64,000 nucleotides of DNA from Spirochaetota bacterium (lineage in GTDB: Bacteria > Spirochaetota > UBA4802 > UB4802): assembly GCA_040756435.1 (NCBI GenBank), contig JBFLZD010000005.1:28164-92163 (forward strand), read 5' to 3'. Shown in pieces: positions 18,919 to 28,145 of the stretch. A program made the position numbers and the translations under genes. Below the pieces are notes generated by a model. The model saw nothing but the letters and a program-made list of their open reading frames with translations. It was not told the DNA's origin and ran no database searches. The first letter of the stretch is position 1. Every line of letters starts with the position of its first letter.

Positions 18919-19040
18919 TACATGGTATTGTATGTGTTTACCATGCGGGCTTATGGTATAGGCAATTTGATAATCCTTTTATAAATGATGAATATGAAAA
19001 AGTTGTTAACCTTACCCATAGCACCTCTTCTACACGGGGA

Positions 19041-19120
19041 GACGGTTGCTTAGCCTATCGAAGCATGGTTGCTGAGCCCTTCGATAAACTCAGGGACCAT
19101 CTATCGAAGCACGGTTGCTC
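19041..19120. repeat. Short dispersed-repeat cluster
   Basis: CTATCGAAGCATGGTTGCT (19055-19073) and CTATCGAAGCACGGTTGCT (19101-19119) differ at one base, and a partial ACGGTTGCT lies at 19042. Between them CTGAG and CTCAG flank CCCTTCGATAAA, giving a small hairpin. The words resemble intergenic repeats common in environmental bacterial genomes. Confidence 0.6.
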
Positions 19121-19208
19121 ATATTGTTCAAAGCAGGTGATGAAGTGAATCTATATTGTTTCAGGTAATAATTTAAAGACGTTCATTACATACTATGTGA
19201 GGCGCTGT

Positions 19209-20870
19209 ATGAAATATACCAAACAAATCACTTTTATTGTCATTATTATTATGGCAATAGCCCTTTCTGTCAGTGCAATACCTGGCAAGAAAGTAATAGG
19301 CGTTACTGCATTTACCAATCTGTCAAAAGACAAAACGTTTGACTGGCTGTGTATTGGTATTGCTGATACCATATCCTATAAACTGCGTAATGTTCAGGAA
19401 TATATACTGGTAGACAGAGTAAACGTTGATAAAATTATTGGCGAGCTACAGCTTTCCCAATCCGGGCTCATTGATGAAAATACTGTTGAGGCCGGTAAAG
19501 CCTTAGGTGCCAATATTCTTGTTGTTGGCAATTTCCAGAAATTTGGCAACCAGATACGCATCACAGCAAAGATCGTAGATGTACAATCGCACGCTGTCAT
19601 CAATCAGGTTCAGGTTACAGGCTCATTGAATGATATATTCAACCTGCAGGATTCGCTGGCACTGGGAATCATTGAAAAGAATGATACTACTATCACAACC
19701 GAAACAAAAACAAAAATTGTACAGAACGATACCAATAACATCAGTGCATACGAATACTTTGTTCGTGGGCAAAAGTTTTTGCTATATCAGTTAGATTATT
19801 CTAAAGCCATAGAAATGTATCAGAAGGCAATATCTATTGACCCCAACTATGCAATAGCCTATGCAGGTTTGGGTAAAGCATATTCGCTGCGTTCATGGGA
19901 ACTCAGGGAATATCATAACACCACCGATCCCACACTCATTGAAAAATCCTTTCAGAGTAGCAAAAAAGCTTTATCCCTTAATCCAAATTTAGATGAAGCC
20001 CATCTGTCACTTGCCCGCTATTATCAGGAAGTGGACCAGGGGAAAGTACCCAATAAATGGACTTTGTGTGAAGATGAAACCCGCAAAGCACTAGAAATTA
20101 ACCCCAATAATGGCGAGGCATATCTGCTCTTGAGCAAAATTTATGCCTACGATATACCCAAATCAGAAATGTATTTAAAGCAGGCAATTGAAAAGAACAA
20201 ATTTTTAGTAGATGCCCACAACAATTTAGGGATTATTTATTTAGACCGTGGCGATTTAGACACTGCTTTTTCATATATTAAAAATGCCATCGATATAGAT
20301 GAAAATTACGTTATTGGCTATATGAATTTAGGCGTTATATATGAAAAACGAGGCCAGTATGATAAGGCACTGGAAATGTATAAGATGGCAGTATCAAAAT
20401 ACCCCAATTATATTCTGGGACTGCGTAACTTAGGTATAGGCTATCGCAATTTAAACAGGCTTGATGAAGCGTTAGATGCCTTTAACAAAGCGTTGAAACT
20501 AAAAAAGGATGATGCACAAACATTAAGCGAGATTGGGTATGTGTATCTGTTAAAAGCTGATTACACTAAAGCTATCGATTACTTTAAACAATCGCTAAAG
20601 TATGATCCTTCATATCGTTATAGCTTAGCTAATTTAGGATGGTGTCTGGTGCAGCAAGGTAAATACAATGATGCCATCCCGTATTTAGAGAAAGCACACA
20701 ATGACAACAGAGATTATGCGTGGCCGGCAGGATATTTAGGATGGTTGTATGAAAACAAATTTCAGGATTACAATAAGGCCCTTTATTGGTATGGCGAGGC
20801 ATTAAAGCGTGATCCCAATAATCAGGACTATCGCAATGCATATAACCGTTTATCAGGTTACTATCGCTAA
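19209..20870 (+). CDS. Exported CsgG/FlgO-like plus TPR protein
   Basis: 553 residues from ATG 19209; GTGAGG lies seven bases upstream and a GTG at 19197 is the alternative. A signal peptide (about 1-25, ending near SVSA) has no lipobox, so the protein is probably periplasmic. The N-terminal domain (about 28-170) resembles the CsgG/FlgO class: VIGVTAFTNLSKDKTFDW, then LGANILVVGNFQKFGNQIRIT. From about residue 185 at least eight TPR units follow (YSKAIEMYQKAISIDPNY, then DLDTAFSYIKNAIDID, then QYDKALEMYKMAV, and so on to the end). Similar proteins are frequent in spirochaetes. Its role is probably envelope assembly; no partner is obvious. Confidence 0.8.
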   Translation: MKYTKQITFIVIIIMAIALSVSAIPGKKVIGVTAFTNLSKDKTFDWLCIGIADTISYKLRNVQEYILVDRVNVDKIIGELQLSQSGLIDENTVEAGKALGANILVVGNFQKFGNQIRITAKIVDVQSHAVINQVQVTGSLNDIFNLQDSLALGIIEKNDTTITTETKTKIVQNDTNNISAYEYFVRGQKFLLYQLDYSKAIEMYQKAISIDPNYAIAYAGLGKAYSLRSWELREYHNTTDPTLIEKSFQSSKKALSLNPNLDEAHLSLARYYQEVDQGKVPNKWTLCEDETRKALEINPNNGEAYLLLSKIYAYDIPKSEMYLKQAIEKNKFLVDAHNNLGIIYLDRGDLDTAFSYIKNAIDIDENYVIGYMNLGVIYEKRGQYDKALEMYKMAVSKYPNYILGLRNLGIGYRNLNRLDEALDAFNKALKLKKDDAQTLSEIGYVYLLKADYTKAIDYFKQSLKYDPSYRYSLANLGWCLVQQGKYNDAIPYLEKAHNDNRDYAWPAGYLGWLYENKFQDYNKALYWYGEALKRDPNNQDYRNAYNRLSGYYR

Positions 20871-20894
20871 ACTATACTGTATGTATTGTGAGTT

Positions 20895-21893
20895 ATGAAA
20901 GAGGCTCTGTATTATACAAAACACGGTGAGGATGCGGTGCAATGTGTGCTGTGTCCTCACAACTGCATTATAAAAGAAGGAAAGAGTGGTATTTGCAATG
21001 CCCGACAGAATACAGGGGGGAAATTATATTCATTAATTTATGAAAAACCCTGTGCTACCCATGTTGACCCAATAGAAAAAAAGCCGCTATACCATTTTCT
21101 GCCGGGAAGCAGATCCTTTTCCCTTGGCACAGTTGGCTGTAATTTAAAATGCATGCACTGCCAGAACTGGGAACTATCAACTAGCTCCCCCAATGATGTG
21201 TACTGTCATACGCTCACAGCAGATGACTGCGTTAAATTGGCAATTCAGTATGAATGCCAGTCAATATCGTACACCTACAATGAACCCAGCATAAACATTG
21301 AATACGTTCTTGAAACAGCTGTCAAGGCTCATGATAAGGGAATTAAGAATGTCATGGTTACCAATGGATTTATCAACGAAGAGCCATTACGTGATCTTTA
21401 CAGACATATTGATGCAGCAAATGTTGATCTGAAAGCTTTTGATGATGACTTTTATAAAAAAATTTGCAAGGCACGCTTAGAACCGGTATTAAAAACATTA
21501 ACTATTCTTAAAGAGATGAATGTATGGATTGAGGTTACCAACCTGGTTATCCCCACACACAACGATGATGTAACCATGATTCAAAAGCTTGTGGATTGGT
21601 TTGTTCACAATTTAGGTACCGATGTCCCGCTGCATTTCACAGCCTTTTACCCTGCACACAAATTGACAAATGTCCCCCCTACACCTTTCAGGGTGTTGAA
21701 ACAGGCGTATGACATTGCGTATAAAGCCGGTATTAAATTTATATATTTAGGCAATGTCCGCGAACGCTCGGTTACCCGCTGTCCATCGTGTGGCCGTGAC
21801 CTTGTTGTACGTAGTGGATTCAACGTGATGCGCACCAACCTTCATGACGGGAAATGTATATGCCAAACACCCATACCAGGGGTGTGGCGATAG
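20895..21893 (+). CDS. amrS: AmmeMemoRadiSam-system radical SAM enzyme
   Basis: 332 residues. The radical SAM CxxxCxxC is at Cys82, Cys86 and Cys89 (GCNLKCMHCQNW). An N-terminal cysteine cluster (Cys17, Cys20, Cys24, Cys34) and the following AFYPAHKLTNVPPTP, together with a C-terminal zinc-like pair (CPSCGRD), match AmrS, a pyruvate formate-lyase activase-like family. AmrS normally partners AMMECR1 and MEMO1 homologues; neither is in this window. It follows the CsgG/TPR gene by 24 bases. Its TAG stop lies inside the repeat word GCGATAGTTAC. Confidence 0.88.
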   Translation: MKEALYYTKHGEDAVQCVLCPHNCIIKEGKSGICNARQNTGGKLYSLIYEKPCATHVDPIEKKPLYHFLPGSRSFSLGTVGCNLKCMHCQNWELSTSSPNDVYCHTLTADDCVKLAIQYECQSISYTYNEPSINIEYVLETAVKAHDKGIKNVMVTNGFINEEPLRDLYRHIDAANVDLKAFDDDFYKKICKARLEPVLKTLTILKEMNVWIEVTNLVIPTHNDDVTMIQKLVDWFVHNLGTDVPLHFTAFYPAHKLTNVPPTPFRVLKQAYDIAYKAGIKFIYLGNVRERSVTRCPSCGRDLVVRSGFNVMRTNLHDGKCICQTPIPGVWR

Positions 21894-21897
21894 TTAC
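21887..21897 (+). repeat. GCGATAGTTAC repeat word spanning two stop codons
   Basis: The copy covers the amrS stop (TAG, 21891-21893) and ends on the last base of the converging gene's stop at 21897. See the site at 52915 for the family. Confidence 0.6.
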
Positions 21898-22181
21898 TAT
21901 GAATGAGCTTCAACCTGGTACAACTCATCCTTGACGGGCAAGGCTTTCCGTAGATTCTTTATATATGGATAAAGATCCCCTGCTTCAACATAATAATCAC
22001 ATTCATCCATTGTACGCCGTGCAACGGTAAAATATTTGTGAACCTTTTCTTCGCCAGATCGCTTCAGCCACTGTTTCTTATTGCATCGTACACGTAACAC
22101 AAAGGTTTTATTATCACCTTCATAATGCCTGAAAACAGTACAGTGCATGCAATTGGCACAAAAGACCTTATTTTCTTCCAT
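21897..22181 (-). CDS. Small cysteine-containing protein, probably metal-binding
   Basis: 94 residues with AGGAG eight bases upstream. CANCMHC (Cys8, Cys11, Cys14), Cys33 and Cys61 could hold a metal; the start FCANCMHCTVFRHYEG resembles short zinc-ribbon-like proteins. Charged residues dominate the rest (KKQWLKRSGEEKVHKYF). I do not recognise a named family. It converges on amrS with only three bases between the stops. Confidence 0.7.
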   Translation of the reverse strand: MEENKVFCANCMHCTVFRHYEGDNKTFVLRVRCNKKQWLKRSGEEKVHKYFTVARRTMDECDYYVEAGDLYPYIKNLRKALPVKDELYQVEAHS

Positions 22182-22385
22182 GTATCAACTCCTGACAGGT
22201 ATAGTATCTATATGTATGAAAATACTTCAACTGGTATGTTTTAGTTAATATAGCATATTTTGAAAAAAAATCAAGCATTGTATTGGTGGTTTATGACAAT
22301 TGTCAGCATGGGTTTTTTTTGCAAGCATTTTTTTGGGGAATCTTGAATCTGCAATATTTTTTACCGGTGTATGTTGCATCTATTC

Positions 22386-22413
22386 TTGACAAATAGTAAT
22401 TGTAGATAATACT
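22386..22413 (+). promoter_or_regulatory. Possible promoter of pncA
   Basis: A consensus TTGACA lies at 22386-22391. The best -10-like sequence is TAATAC at 22407-22412 (15-base spacing) or the overlapping AATACT at 22408-22413 (16-base spacing). It is 24 bases before the start codon. Confidence 0.4.
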
Positions 22414-22436
22414 TTCTGGTAGAAAGGGGGTACACT

Positions 22437-23114
22437 ATGACAACGCTTACTACCTTGCATAATTACGGCAGCACAACAATTTTGCTGACAGATGCGCTTC
22501 TGGTAATAGATATGCAGTACGACTTTATGCCGGGTGGCTCATTGCCAGTTGCGGAAGGCAACTCTATAGTAAAGTCTATAGCACAGTTAATGGAAAAATT
22601 CTTTGCAAAAGGTGCCACCGTTGTATGCACACAGGACTGGCATCCCAAGAATCACCGCTCATTTGCATCATCCCACGGCAAACAACCCTACGACCCTATA
22701 CAGGAGGCTGGCCTGGGACCGGTGCTGTGGCCTGATCACTGTGTCATAGGCTCAAAAGGGGCAGAGCTTCATCACGATCTTTCTGTACAATACTGCCACC
22801 TCATTGTGCGAAAAGGCTACAACATACACATTGATAGCTATTCAGCTTTTCTTGAAAATGATAAACAAACACCAACGGGGCTATCGGGATATCTTTCAAG
22901 CCGAGGTGTAAAACGTATATTTTTGTGTGGACTTGCGTTTGACTACTGTGTGCATTTTAGTGCGGTTGACGGCGCCAGTGCAGGTTTTGAAGCAGTGGTA
23001 ATTACTGATTGCACAAAAGCAGTCAACTCACCAGCTACAAGCGTGGATGACGCCATTGCTAATATGAAAGCTCACAATGTCAAATTTTGCACATCAGCTG
23101 ACCTGTCATTCTAA
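22437..23114 (+). CDS. pncA: Nicotinamidase
   Basis: 225 residues, GGGGG seven bases before the ATG. Catalytic Asp25 is in LVIDMQYDFMPGGS. Metal ligands Asp, His, His lie in TQDWHPKNHRSF. The nucleophile is Cys171 in GLAFDYCVHFSA, and the conserved HCVIGSKGAELH segment is present. It converts nicotinamide to nicotinate for NAD salvage. Its last nine bases overlap the end of the converging kinase gene. Confidence 0.93.
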   Translation: MTTLTTLHNYGSTTILLTDALLVIDMQYDFMPGGSLPVAEGNSIVKSIAQLMEKFFAKGATVVCTQDWHPKNHRSFASSHGKQPYDPIQEAGLGPVLWPDHCVIGSKGAELHHDLSVQYCHLIVRKGYNIHIDSYSAFLENDKQTPTGLSGYLSSRGVKRIFLCGLAFDYCVHFSAVDGASAGFEAVVITDCTKAVNSPATSVDDAIANMKAHNVKFCTSADLSF

Positions 23115-24368
23115 TGGCAACTCAACGGTAAACTCAGCATACTGCCCCACCGCTGAGTTTGCATAGATTCTGCCATTGTGCAGGTACACAATATTCCACG
23201 TCACAAAAAGCCCAATGCCCGATCCTTTGCGGGCAAGGAGTTCGTCCGTTTCAATGCGTGAAAATCGTTTGAATAATTTATGCTTCTCTGTTTCAGGAAA
23301 TCCAGGGCCAGTATTCCACACGCTGATTCTGCATAGAGTGCCTTCTTTTTTTACGGTTATGCGCACAGTACCGCTATCACTATTGTACTTAATGGCATTG
23401 CTTAAAAGATTGTGCATTACAATCTTCATAGCATCGGGATCGCACTGTAGCTGTACATCCTCGTAGTGTTTTTCAACTGTTATATGTTTTGCATCAGCCT
23501 GGGGCTGCACAATGGCAAGTGCAGGTTCAATAATATCATGTGCGATAGTTACTGTTGATTTGCGTATTGGCATTGAACCAGTCTCAAGACGGGCTAAGTT
23601 CAAATATTCATTTACTATCGTTAACAGATATTCTGCTTGCACAAGAATACGATCAATGGTGTTTTTGCAATGCTCAGGGATTTCCCCAAAATACCCCTGC
23701 TTGAGTGTGGTACCTAACGTTACTATAGATGAAAGCGGACTTTTTAGCTCATGGGTTACAAACGATAGCATCTCCATGTATGCGTTTATTGCCTGGGTCA
23801 ATTGCTCTATACGGTATGCTTTTTCAACAGCCTGGCTCAACCGCTCTATCATTGCCTGATGCAGTGCAATTTCCCTTTTTCCATACATATTCTTTTTACG
23901 GGAACTTCTGAACAACACTCCCACAATGCGCCCTTCCACATACAGGGGGCAGGTCATGCTTGACATCACTCCTTCTTTTAAAAGCAGCCATGTTGACTGG
24001 CTTTCAGGATTTTTTTTGTAATATTCTTCTAAGTCATTGATGATTCGTGGCATTTTATCCTGAAATATTTTTTCAAGAGAACTTCCCTTAAGGTCGGCAG
24101 TATATCCTTTATCTAAATACAGAGGGCTGTATGATGCTACCACGTGATACAGTGTTAACCGTTTACCATCATCTGAAAATGCAATGCCAATCCTGTCGCA
24201 GGGCATAATATGTTGTGTTTCTTTAAAGAAATATTCTATGATGTCAATCAGTGACTGCCCTGAAGCTATCTTTTGATTTATTGTATCAAGGGCTTTAACT
24301 TCTTCTGGTGTTAAAACAATTTCTTCACCTTTATCCTGTATATAAGAAATTGTGTCACGCTTCTCCAT
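23106..24368 (-). CDS. GAF-domain sensor histidine kinase
   Basis: 420 residues, no membrane segment. A GAF domain covers about 30-175. The phospho-acceptor is His206 in FVTHELKSPLSSI. The ATPase domain has N-box NLLSNAIKYN, G1 VWNTGPGF and G2 GSGIGLFVTWN. All catalytic boxes look intact. Its GAF is similar to that of the HD-GYP regulator (shared IINDLEEYYKK / IINDLEEYSRK and an EG-S-MT-PL pattern), which suggests a common signal. No response regulator is adjacent. Confidence 0.9.
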   Translation of the reverse strand: MEKRDTISYIQDKGEEIVLTPEEVKALDTINQKIASGQSLIDIIEYFFKETQHIMPCDRIGIAFSDDGKRLTLYHVVASYSPLYLDKGYTADLKGSSLEKIFQDKMPRIINDLEEYYKKNPESQSTWLLLKEGVMSSMTCPLYVEGRIVGVLFRSSRKKNMYGKREIALHQAMIERLSQAVEKAYRIEQLTQAINAYMEMLSFVTHELKSPLSSIVTLGTTLKQGYFGEIPEHCKNTIDRILVQAEYLLTIVNEYLNLARLETGSMPIRKSTVTIAHDIIEPALAIVQPQADAKHITVEKHYEDVQLQCDPDAMKIVMHNLLSNAIKYNSDSGTVRITVKKEGTLCRISVWNTGPGFPETEKHKLFKRFSRIETDELLARKGSGIGLFVTWNIVYLHNGRIYANSAVGQYAEFTVELPLE

Positions 24369-24467
24369 GCATATTCCTCATTGTTTTTTTAGCTACTCTT
24401 ACAGGAGCTATACAATTATGCAAGGTTTTTATGTATTCGTATGCCCTTCTTATTCTATTCAATTAAT

Positions 24468-25640
24468 TTATACATTTGATGGTATTGGTGCGGTATCCAT
24501 ATAGTGCTTTGCAATGATGAGGCGTTGTATCTCGCTTGTCCCTTCGTAGATAGTAGTGACGCGCACATCACGGTACAGACGCTCAACAGGATATTCTTTG
24601 GTGTAGCCATAGCCCCCCAGTATCTGCATGGCATCATAACAGGCTTTATTTGCCGCCTCAGTGGCAAAAAGTTTTGCCATTGAAGCTTCCTTCATAAACG
24701 GCATACCATGTTCTTTTTTATATGCAGCCTGAAGTAACAATAGGCGTGCGGCTTCAAGATGAGTGTAGTTGTCGGCAATCATCCACTGTATTGCCTGATT
24801 GTGTATAATGGGTTTGTCAAACTGTATGCGCTCCTTTGCATAGCTGGTTGCATAATCCATGGCAGCAAGACCAATCCCCAGTGCCATAGAACCAATGCCA
24901 ATACGCCCGCCACCTAACTCACGCACCGCTATCCTGAATCCATCATTGAGTGTACCTAATAGATTTTCTTTTGGAACTTTGCAGTTATCAAGAATTATCT
25001 CATTGGTAGAAGAGCCCACTTGTCCCATTTTATGTTCATCCCTGCCAACAATAAATCCTTCAAAATGTGGCTCCACTAAAAATGCACTGATGCCCCTACC
25101 TTTAGGTGCATTTTTATTGGTAACAGCCCACACCACAAATACCCCTGCATACTCAGCACTGGTTATGAATACCTTTTTTCCATTGAGCATCCAAAAATCT
25201 CCACTATCCGTTGCCGTTGTTTTCATTGCTGCAGGGTCAGAGCCTGCCTCTGCCTCAGTCAGGCCAAAGCTCCCTGCATAAAAGCTACCATTGCAAAGTG
25301 GAGGAATATACCGTTGCTTCTGCTCTTCTGTCCCCACTGATTGTATTACCTCTGCCACCATATTGGTTACCGAAGTTGTCACAGCAGTAGCTGCACAAGC
25401 TTTGCCAAGTTCTGTCATCACCAGTGAAAATGCAACACTACCTGCGCCCGTGCCCCCATACCGTGGGTCAACAGCAATGCCGTTAAAACCTAACGCCGCC
25501 AGTTTTTTCAGGTTGGATTTCAAAATCTTTCTGTCTTTTGATGTATCCAGTGTGGAAGCAACTGGTTCAAGTTCCTGTTTTGCAAATTTAGCAGCTGTTT
25601 CCTGAATGATTTGTTGTTCCTGCGTTAAACTGAAATTCAT
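24468..25640 (-). CDS. Acyl-CoA dehydrogenase (short-chain/butyryl type)
   Basis: 390 residues from ATG 25640, which has GAGGTG upstream; a longer frame to 25763 runs into the neighbouring gene. It starts MNFSLTQEQQIIQETAAKF, and the family features AGSFGLTEAEAGSDPAAMKTT, GRIGIGSMALGIGLAA and catalytic glutamate in TIYEGTSEIQRLI are present. It oxidises acyl-CoA to enoyl-CoA with FAD, or runs in reverse with an electron-transferring flavoprotein. It is last of three minus-strand genes with thiolase and 3-hydroxyacyl-CoA dehydrogenase. No crotonase or etfAB is nearby. Confidence 0.92.
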   Translation of the reverse strand: MNFSLTQEQQIIQETAAKFAKQELEPVASTLDTSKDRKILKSNLKKLAALGFNGIAVDPRYGGTGAGSVAFSLVMTELGKACAATAVTTSVTNMVAEVIQSVGTEEQKQRYIPPLCNGSFYAGSFGLTEAEAGSDPAAMKTTATDSGDFWMLNGKKVFITSAEYAGVFVVWAVTNKNAPKGRGISAFLVEPHFEGFIVGRDEHKMGQVGSSTNEIILDNCKVPKENLLGTLNDGFRIAVRELGGGRIGIGSMALGIGLAAMDYATSYAKERIQFDKPIIHNQAIQWMIADNYTHLEAARLLLLQAAYKKEHGMPFMKEASMAKLFATEAANKACYDAMQILGGYGYTKEYPVERLYRDVRVTTIYEGTSEIQRLIIAKHYMDTAPIPSNV

Positions 25641-25653
25641 TGGCTCACCTCTT

Positions 25654-26514
25654 TTATGTGTAATCGTAAAACCCTTTGCCGGTTTTTCGCCCCAACCAGC
25701 CTGATTCAACATAGCGCCTGAGGAGCGGGCACGGCCTGTATTTTGAATCCTTAAACCCCTCATAAAGTGTTTCCATAATAGCTAAACATGTATCAAGCCC
25801 AATTAGGTCAGCCAGTGCCAGTGGCCCCATAGGATGGTTCATTCCTAATTTCATCACCGTGTCTATGGACTCCCGTGTTCCTACCCCTTCGTACAGGCTA
25901 TATATGGCTTCATTAATCATTGGCATGAAGATGCGGTTAGAAATAAATCCCGGATAATCATGAGCTTCAGCTGGTGTCTTCCCTAATTTGAGCGATAGTT
26001 CCCATGTTACATCAAATGTTTCCTGCGATGTGGGTAACGCCCGTATAATCTCAACAAGCTTCATGACCAGTACTGGATTCATAAAATGCATCCCAATAAC
26101 CTTATCCGGGCGCTTTGTCACTGCAGCAATTCGGCCTATGGGAATTGAAGAAGTATTGGTGGCACATATAACATGAGGCCTGCATATGGTGTCTAAATCT
26201 TTAAATATTTTTAATTTGATCTCCTGATTTTCGGTTGCAGCTTCCACAACAAAATCAGCACGTGCAAACTCTTTAAACTCACTTGTTGCTCTAACCTTCT
26301 CCATTATGTTTTGCATAGCATCCTGCGTTATTTTTCCTTTTGTAACATCTTTGGAAAGTACCCCGTTAATATACGTTATACCTTTTAACGCCAATTCTTC
26401 TGTTACATCATACAGAATAACCGAGAATCCACTTACGGCTGCAACACAGGCAATCCCTGAGCCCATCTGCCCTGCACCTGCAATACCAATGGTTTTTATA
26501 TCATTTATTTTCAT
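25654..26514 (-). CDS. hbd: 3-hydroxybutyryl-CoA dehydrogenase
   Basis: 286 residues, preceded by GGAGG about 9 bases upstream. The NAD-binding GIAGAGQMGSGIACVAA, catalytic histidine in VIGMHFMNPVLVMKLVEII and the C-terminal MGPLALADLIGLDTC are canonical for the short (single-function) form. It interconverts acetoacetyl-CoA and 3-hydroxybutyryl-CoA. It lies 12 bases after the thiolase stop and 13 bases before the dehydrogenase start, so the three are one operon. Confidence 0.94.
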   Translation of the reverse strand: MKINDIKTIGIAGAGQMGSGIACVAAVSGFSVILYDVTEELALKGITYINGVLSKDVTKGKITQDAMQNIMEKVRATSEFKEFARADFVVEAATENQEIKLKIFKDLDTICRPHVICATNTSSIPIGRIAAVTKRPDKVIGMHFMNPVLVMKLVEIIRALPTSQETFDVTWELSLKLGKTPAEAHDYPGFISNRIFMPMINEAIYSLYEGVGTRESIDTVMKLGMNHPMGPLALADLIGLDTCLAIMETLYEGFKDSKYRPCPLLRRYVESGWLGRKTGKGFYDYT

Positions 26515-26526
26515 ACCTTTCCTCCA

Positions 26527-27696
26527 TTATCGTTTCACAATTAATGAAACCGCTTCGCCACCACCCAAACACAGCGATGCCAATCCCACACGTTTATTCT
26601 GCCGAATCATTTCATGAAGCAATGTTACCAGGATACGCGCTCCACTTGCACCAATGGGATGCCCTAATGCTACACTTCCGCCATTAACATTGACCTTTGC
26701 ACTATCAAGACCCAGCTCTTTGAGCACGCCAACTGTTGATCCACTGAATGCTTCGTTGATCTCGTAAAGGTCTACATCCTGCAAAGATATCCCTTCTTTT
26801 TTAAGGCATTTAGGAATAGCCAAAATAGGTGCCATCAGGACATATTTCATGTCAATACCTGCTGAAGCCTGTGCACCAATGGTTGCTAAAACACGGCATC
26901 CCAACTCTTTTGCTTTTTTCTGTGACATCACCACCACCGCCGCAGCACCATCGCTTATTATAGAAGCATTGCCTGCAGTGGTAACACCACCCTCTTTAAA
27001 TGCAGGCTTCATTTTCGTCAGTGCTTCATACGGTGTTGGTTTTGGGCACTCATCAGTATCAAACATTAGTTCCTTTTGTTTGTGGGCGATAGTTACCGGA
27101 ACTATCTCCTCCTTAAATTTCCCTGCCTGTATTGCATTTAAGGCCCTTTCATATGAAAGCGCAGCATACCTGTCCTGCTCTTCCCTGCTCACATTATATT
27201 TTTCACAGCACAATTCATTAGACATACCCATATGAAAATCATTGACCACATCCCACAACCCATCATGAACCATATGGTCTTTGAGCTGACCATCACCCAT
27301 GCGGTAACCAAACCGTGCCTTTTCAAGATAGTATGGTGCCATACTCATATTCTCCATACCACCAGCCACCACTACATCAGCATCCCCACAAGAAACAGCC
27401 TGTTCTGCAAGCATAACCGCTTTTAGACCAGAGCCACATACTTTATTTATAGTTAAGCATTCTACTTCCCAGGGAAGATGTGCTTTGATAGCAGCCTGCC
27501 GTGCCGGGTTTTGCCCATAACCACAGGGAAGAACCTGCCCCATTATGACTTCATTGACATCTTCTTTTAAAATTCCTGCACGCTTAATGGCTTCTTCAAT
27601 GACAATGGCTCCCAGGTGCGTTGCGGGTATGGTAGATAAAGAACCATTAAAATTTCCCAGAGCAGTTCTTACAGCACTTACAATAACAGCATTCAT
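26527..27696 (-). CDS. atoB: Acetyl-CoA C-acetyltransferase (thiolase)
   Basis: 389 residues from ATG 27696, with GGAGG seven bases upstream; ten extra residues from an in-frame start at 27726 are rejected. The nucleophile is Cys87 in TINKVCGSGLKAVM. The second histidine is in VALGHPIGASGARI, and the acid-base cysteine is in ASLCLGGGEAVSL. It joins or splits acetyl-CoA units. It is first in the operon with hbd and acyl-CoA dehydrogenase, which points to C4 acyl-CoA metabolism. Confidence 0.94.
   Translation of the reverse strand: MNAVIVSAVRTALGNFNGSLSTIPATHLGAIVIEEAIKRAGILKEDVNEVIMGQVLPCGYGQNPARQAAIKAHLPWEVECLTINKVCGSGLKAVMLAEQAVSCGDADVVVAGGMENMSMAPYYLEKARFGYRMGDGQLKDHMVHDGLWDVVNDFHMGMSNELCCEKYNVSREEQDRYAALSYERALNAIQAGKFKEEIVPVTIAHKQKELMFDTDECPKPTPYEALTKMKPAFKEGGVTTAGNASIISDGAAAVVVMSQKKAKELGCRVLATIGAQASAGIDMKYVLMAPILAIPKCLKKEGISLQDVDLYEINEAFSGSTVGVLKELGLDSAKVNVNGGSVALGHPIGASGARILVTLLHEMIRQNKRVGLASLCLGGGEAVSLIVKR
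27086..27096 (+). repeat. GCGATAGTTAC repeat word inside the thiolase gene
   Basis: On the coding (minus) strand this reads as codons for Val-Thr-Ile-Ala, a different frame from the copies in ftsK and the amidohydrolase. That shows the word is conserved as DNA, not as a peptide. Confidence 0.55.
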
Positions 27697-28145
27697 TGGC
27701 AACCTCCATTTTTTGTATGTCAACAAAACACAAATTTAATTCTTAAAAATATAATCAAAATGTCAAAAATATTTTTTAATACATGATGATTTTTCAGCAA
27801 TAATTCCTTAAAAAATTTCATAATGAATATAGTGTACACCCTCGCCGCCGAAGGCGGCGGGGGTGTACACTATTTTATACTTTATTCAAATTTCCACATT
27901 CAGGAATAATTAGTGATGATTTTTTATTACTCATATCATTTGATAATCAATTTCTTAAGCTATTGCATAATAATTATATTGTAAAATGTAGTTTTATCCC
28001 ATAATGATGGAAACCCCTCATGATTAAACAAAACACATGATAATTGAAAATCAGTTTAAATTATTGTATGCGCCCAAATTTTGCTTGAAAAATATATTTA
28101 TTATAATCACTTTAAAAAAAACCACATAAACTTTGGGAGGATTCC
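27697..28145. other. Divergent intergenic region with palindromic element
   Basis: 449 bases with no gene. It contains the long palindrome and its conserved left flank (27799-27873) and, near the right end, a -10-like TATAAT (28102-28107) with TTGCTT 15 bases before it, likely serving the RHH-like gene. Confidence 0.6.
27799..27873. repeat. Long palindromic intergenic element (copy 1)
   Basis: Two 21-base arms (27829-27849 and 27853-27873) around the loop GAA match at 20 positions, the odd one being a T-G pair. The arms contain TAGTGTACACCC and CGCCGCC. About 30 A/T-rich bases to the left (from AATAATTCCTTAAAA) recur with the second copy at 63939-64000. The G/C-rich core contrasts with its surroundings. 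Confidence 0.85.

Larger units (their letters stand above)
18845..19208. other. Intergenic region with inverted and direct repeats
   Basis: 364 bases without a gene. It holds the perfect inverted repeat at 18889-18918, a 14-base direct repeat CTTTTATAAATGAT (18899-18911 region and 18976-18989), and the repeat cluster at 19041-19120. A T-rich stretch at 18860-18867 follows ftsK without a clear stem. Confidence 0.6.

Noticed and set aside
19041..19120. CRISPR-like array from the CTATCGAAGC repeats
   Set aside because: Only two near-full copies and one fragment, with unequal spacing and a hairpin between them, and no cas genes in the window.
24468..27696. Complete butyrate operon
   Set aside because: Thiolase, hbd and acyl-CoA dehydrogenase are present, but crotonase, etfA/etfB and a terminal kinase or transferase are not in the window, so I do not call a full pathway.
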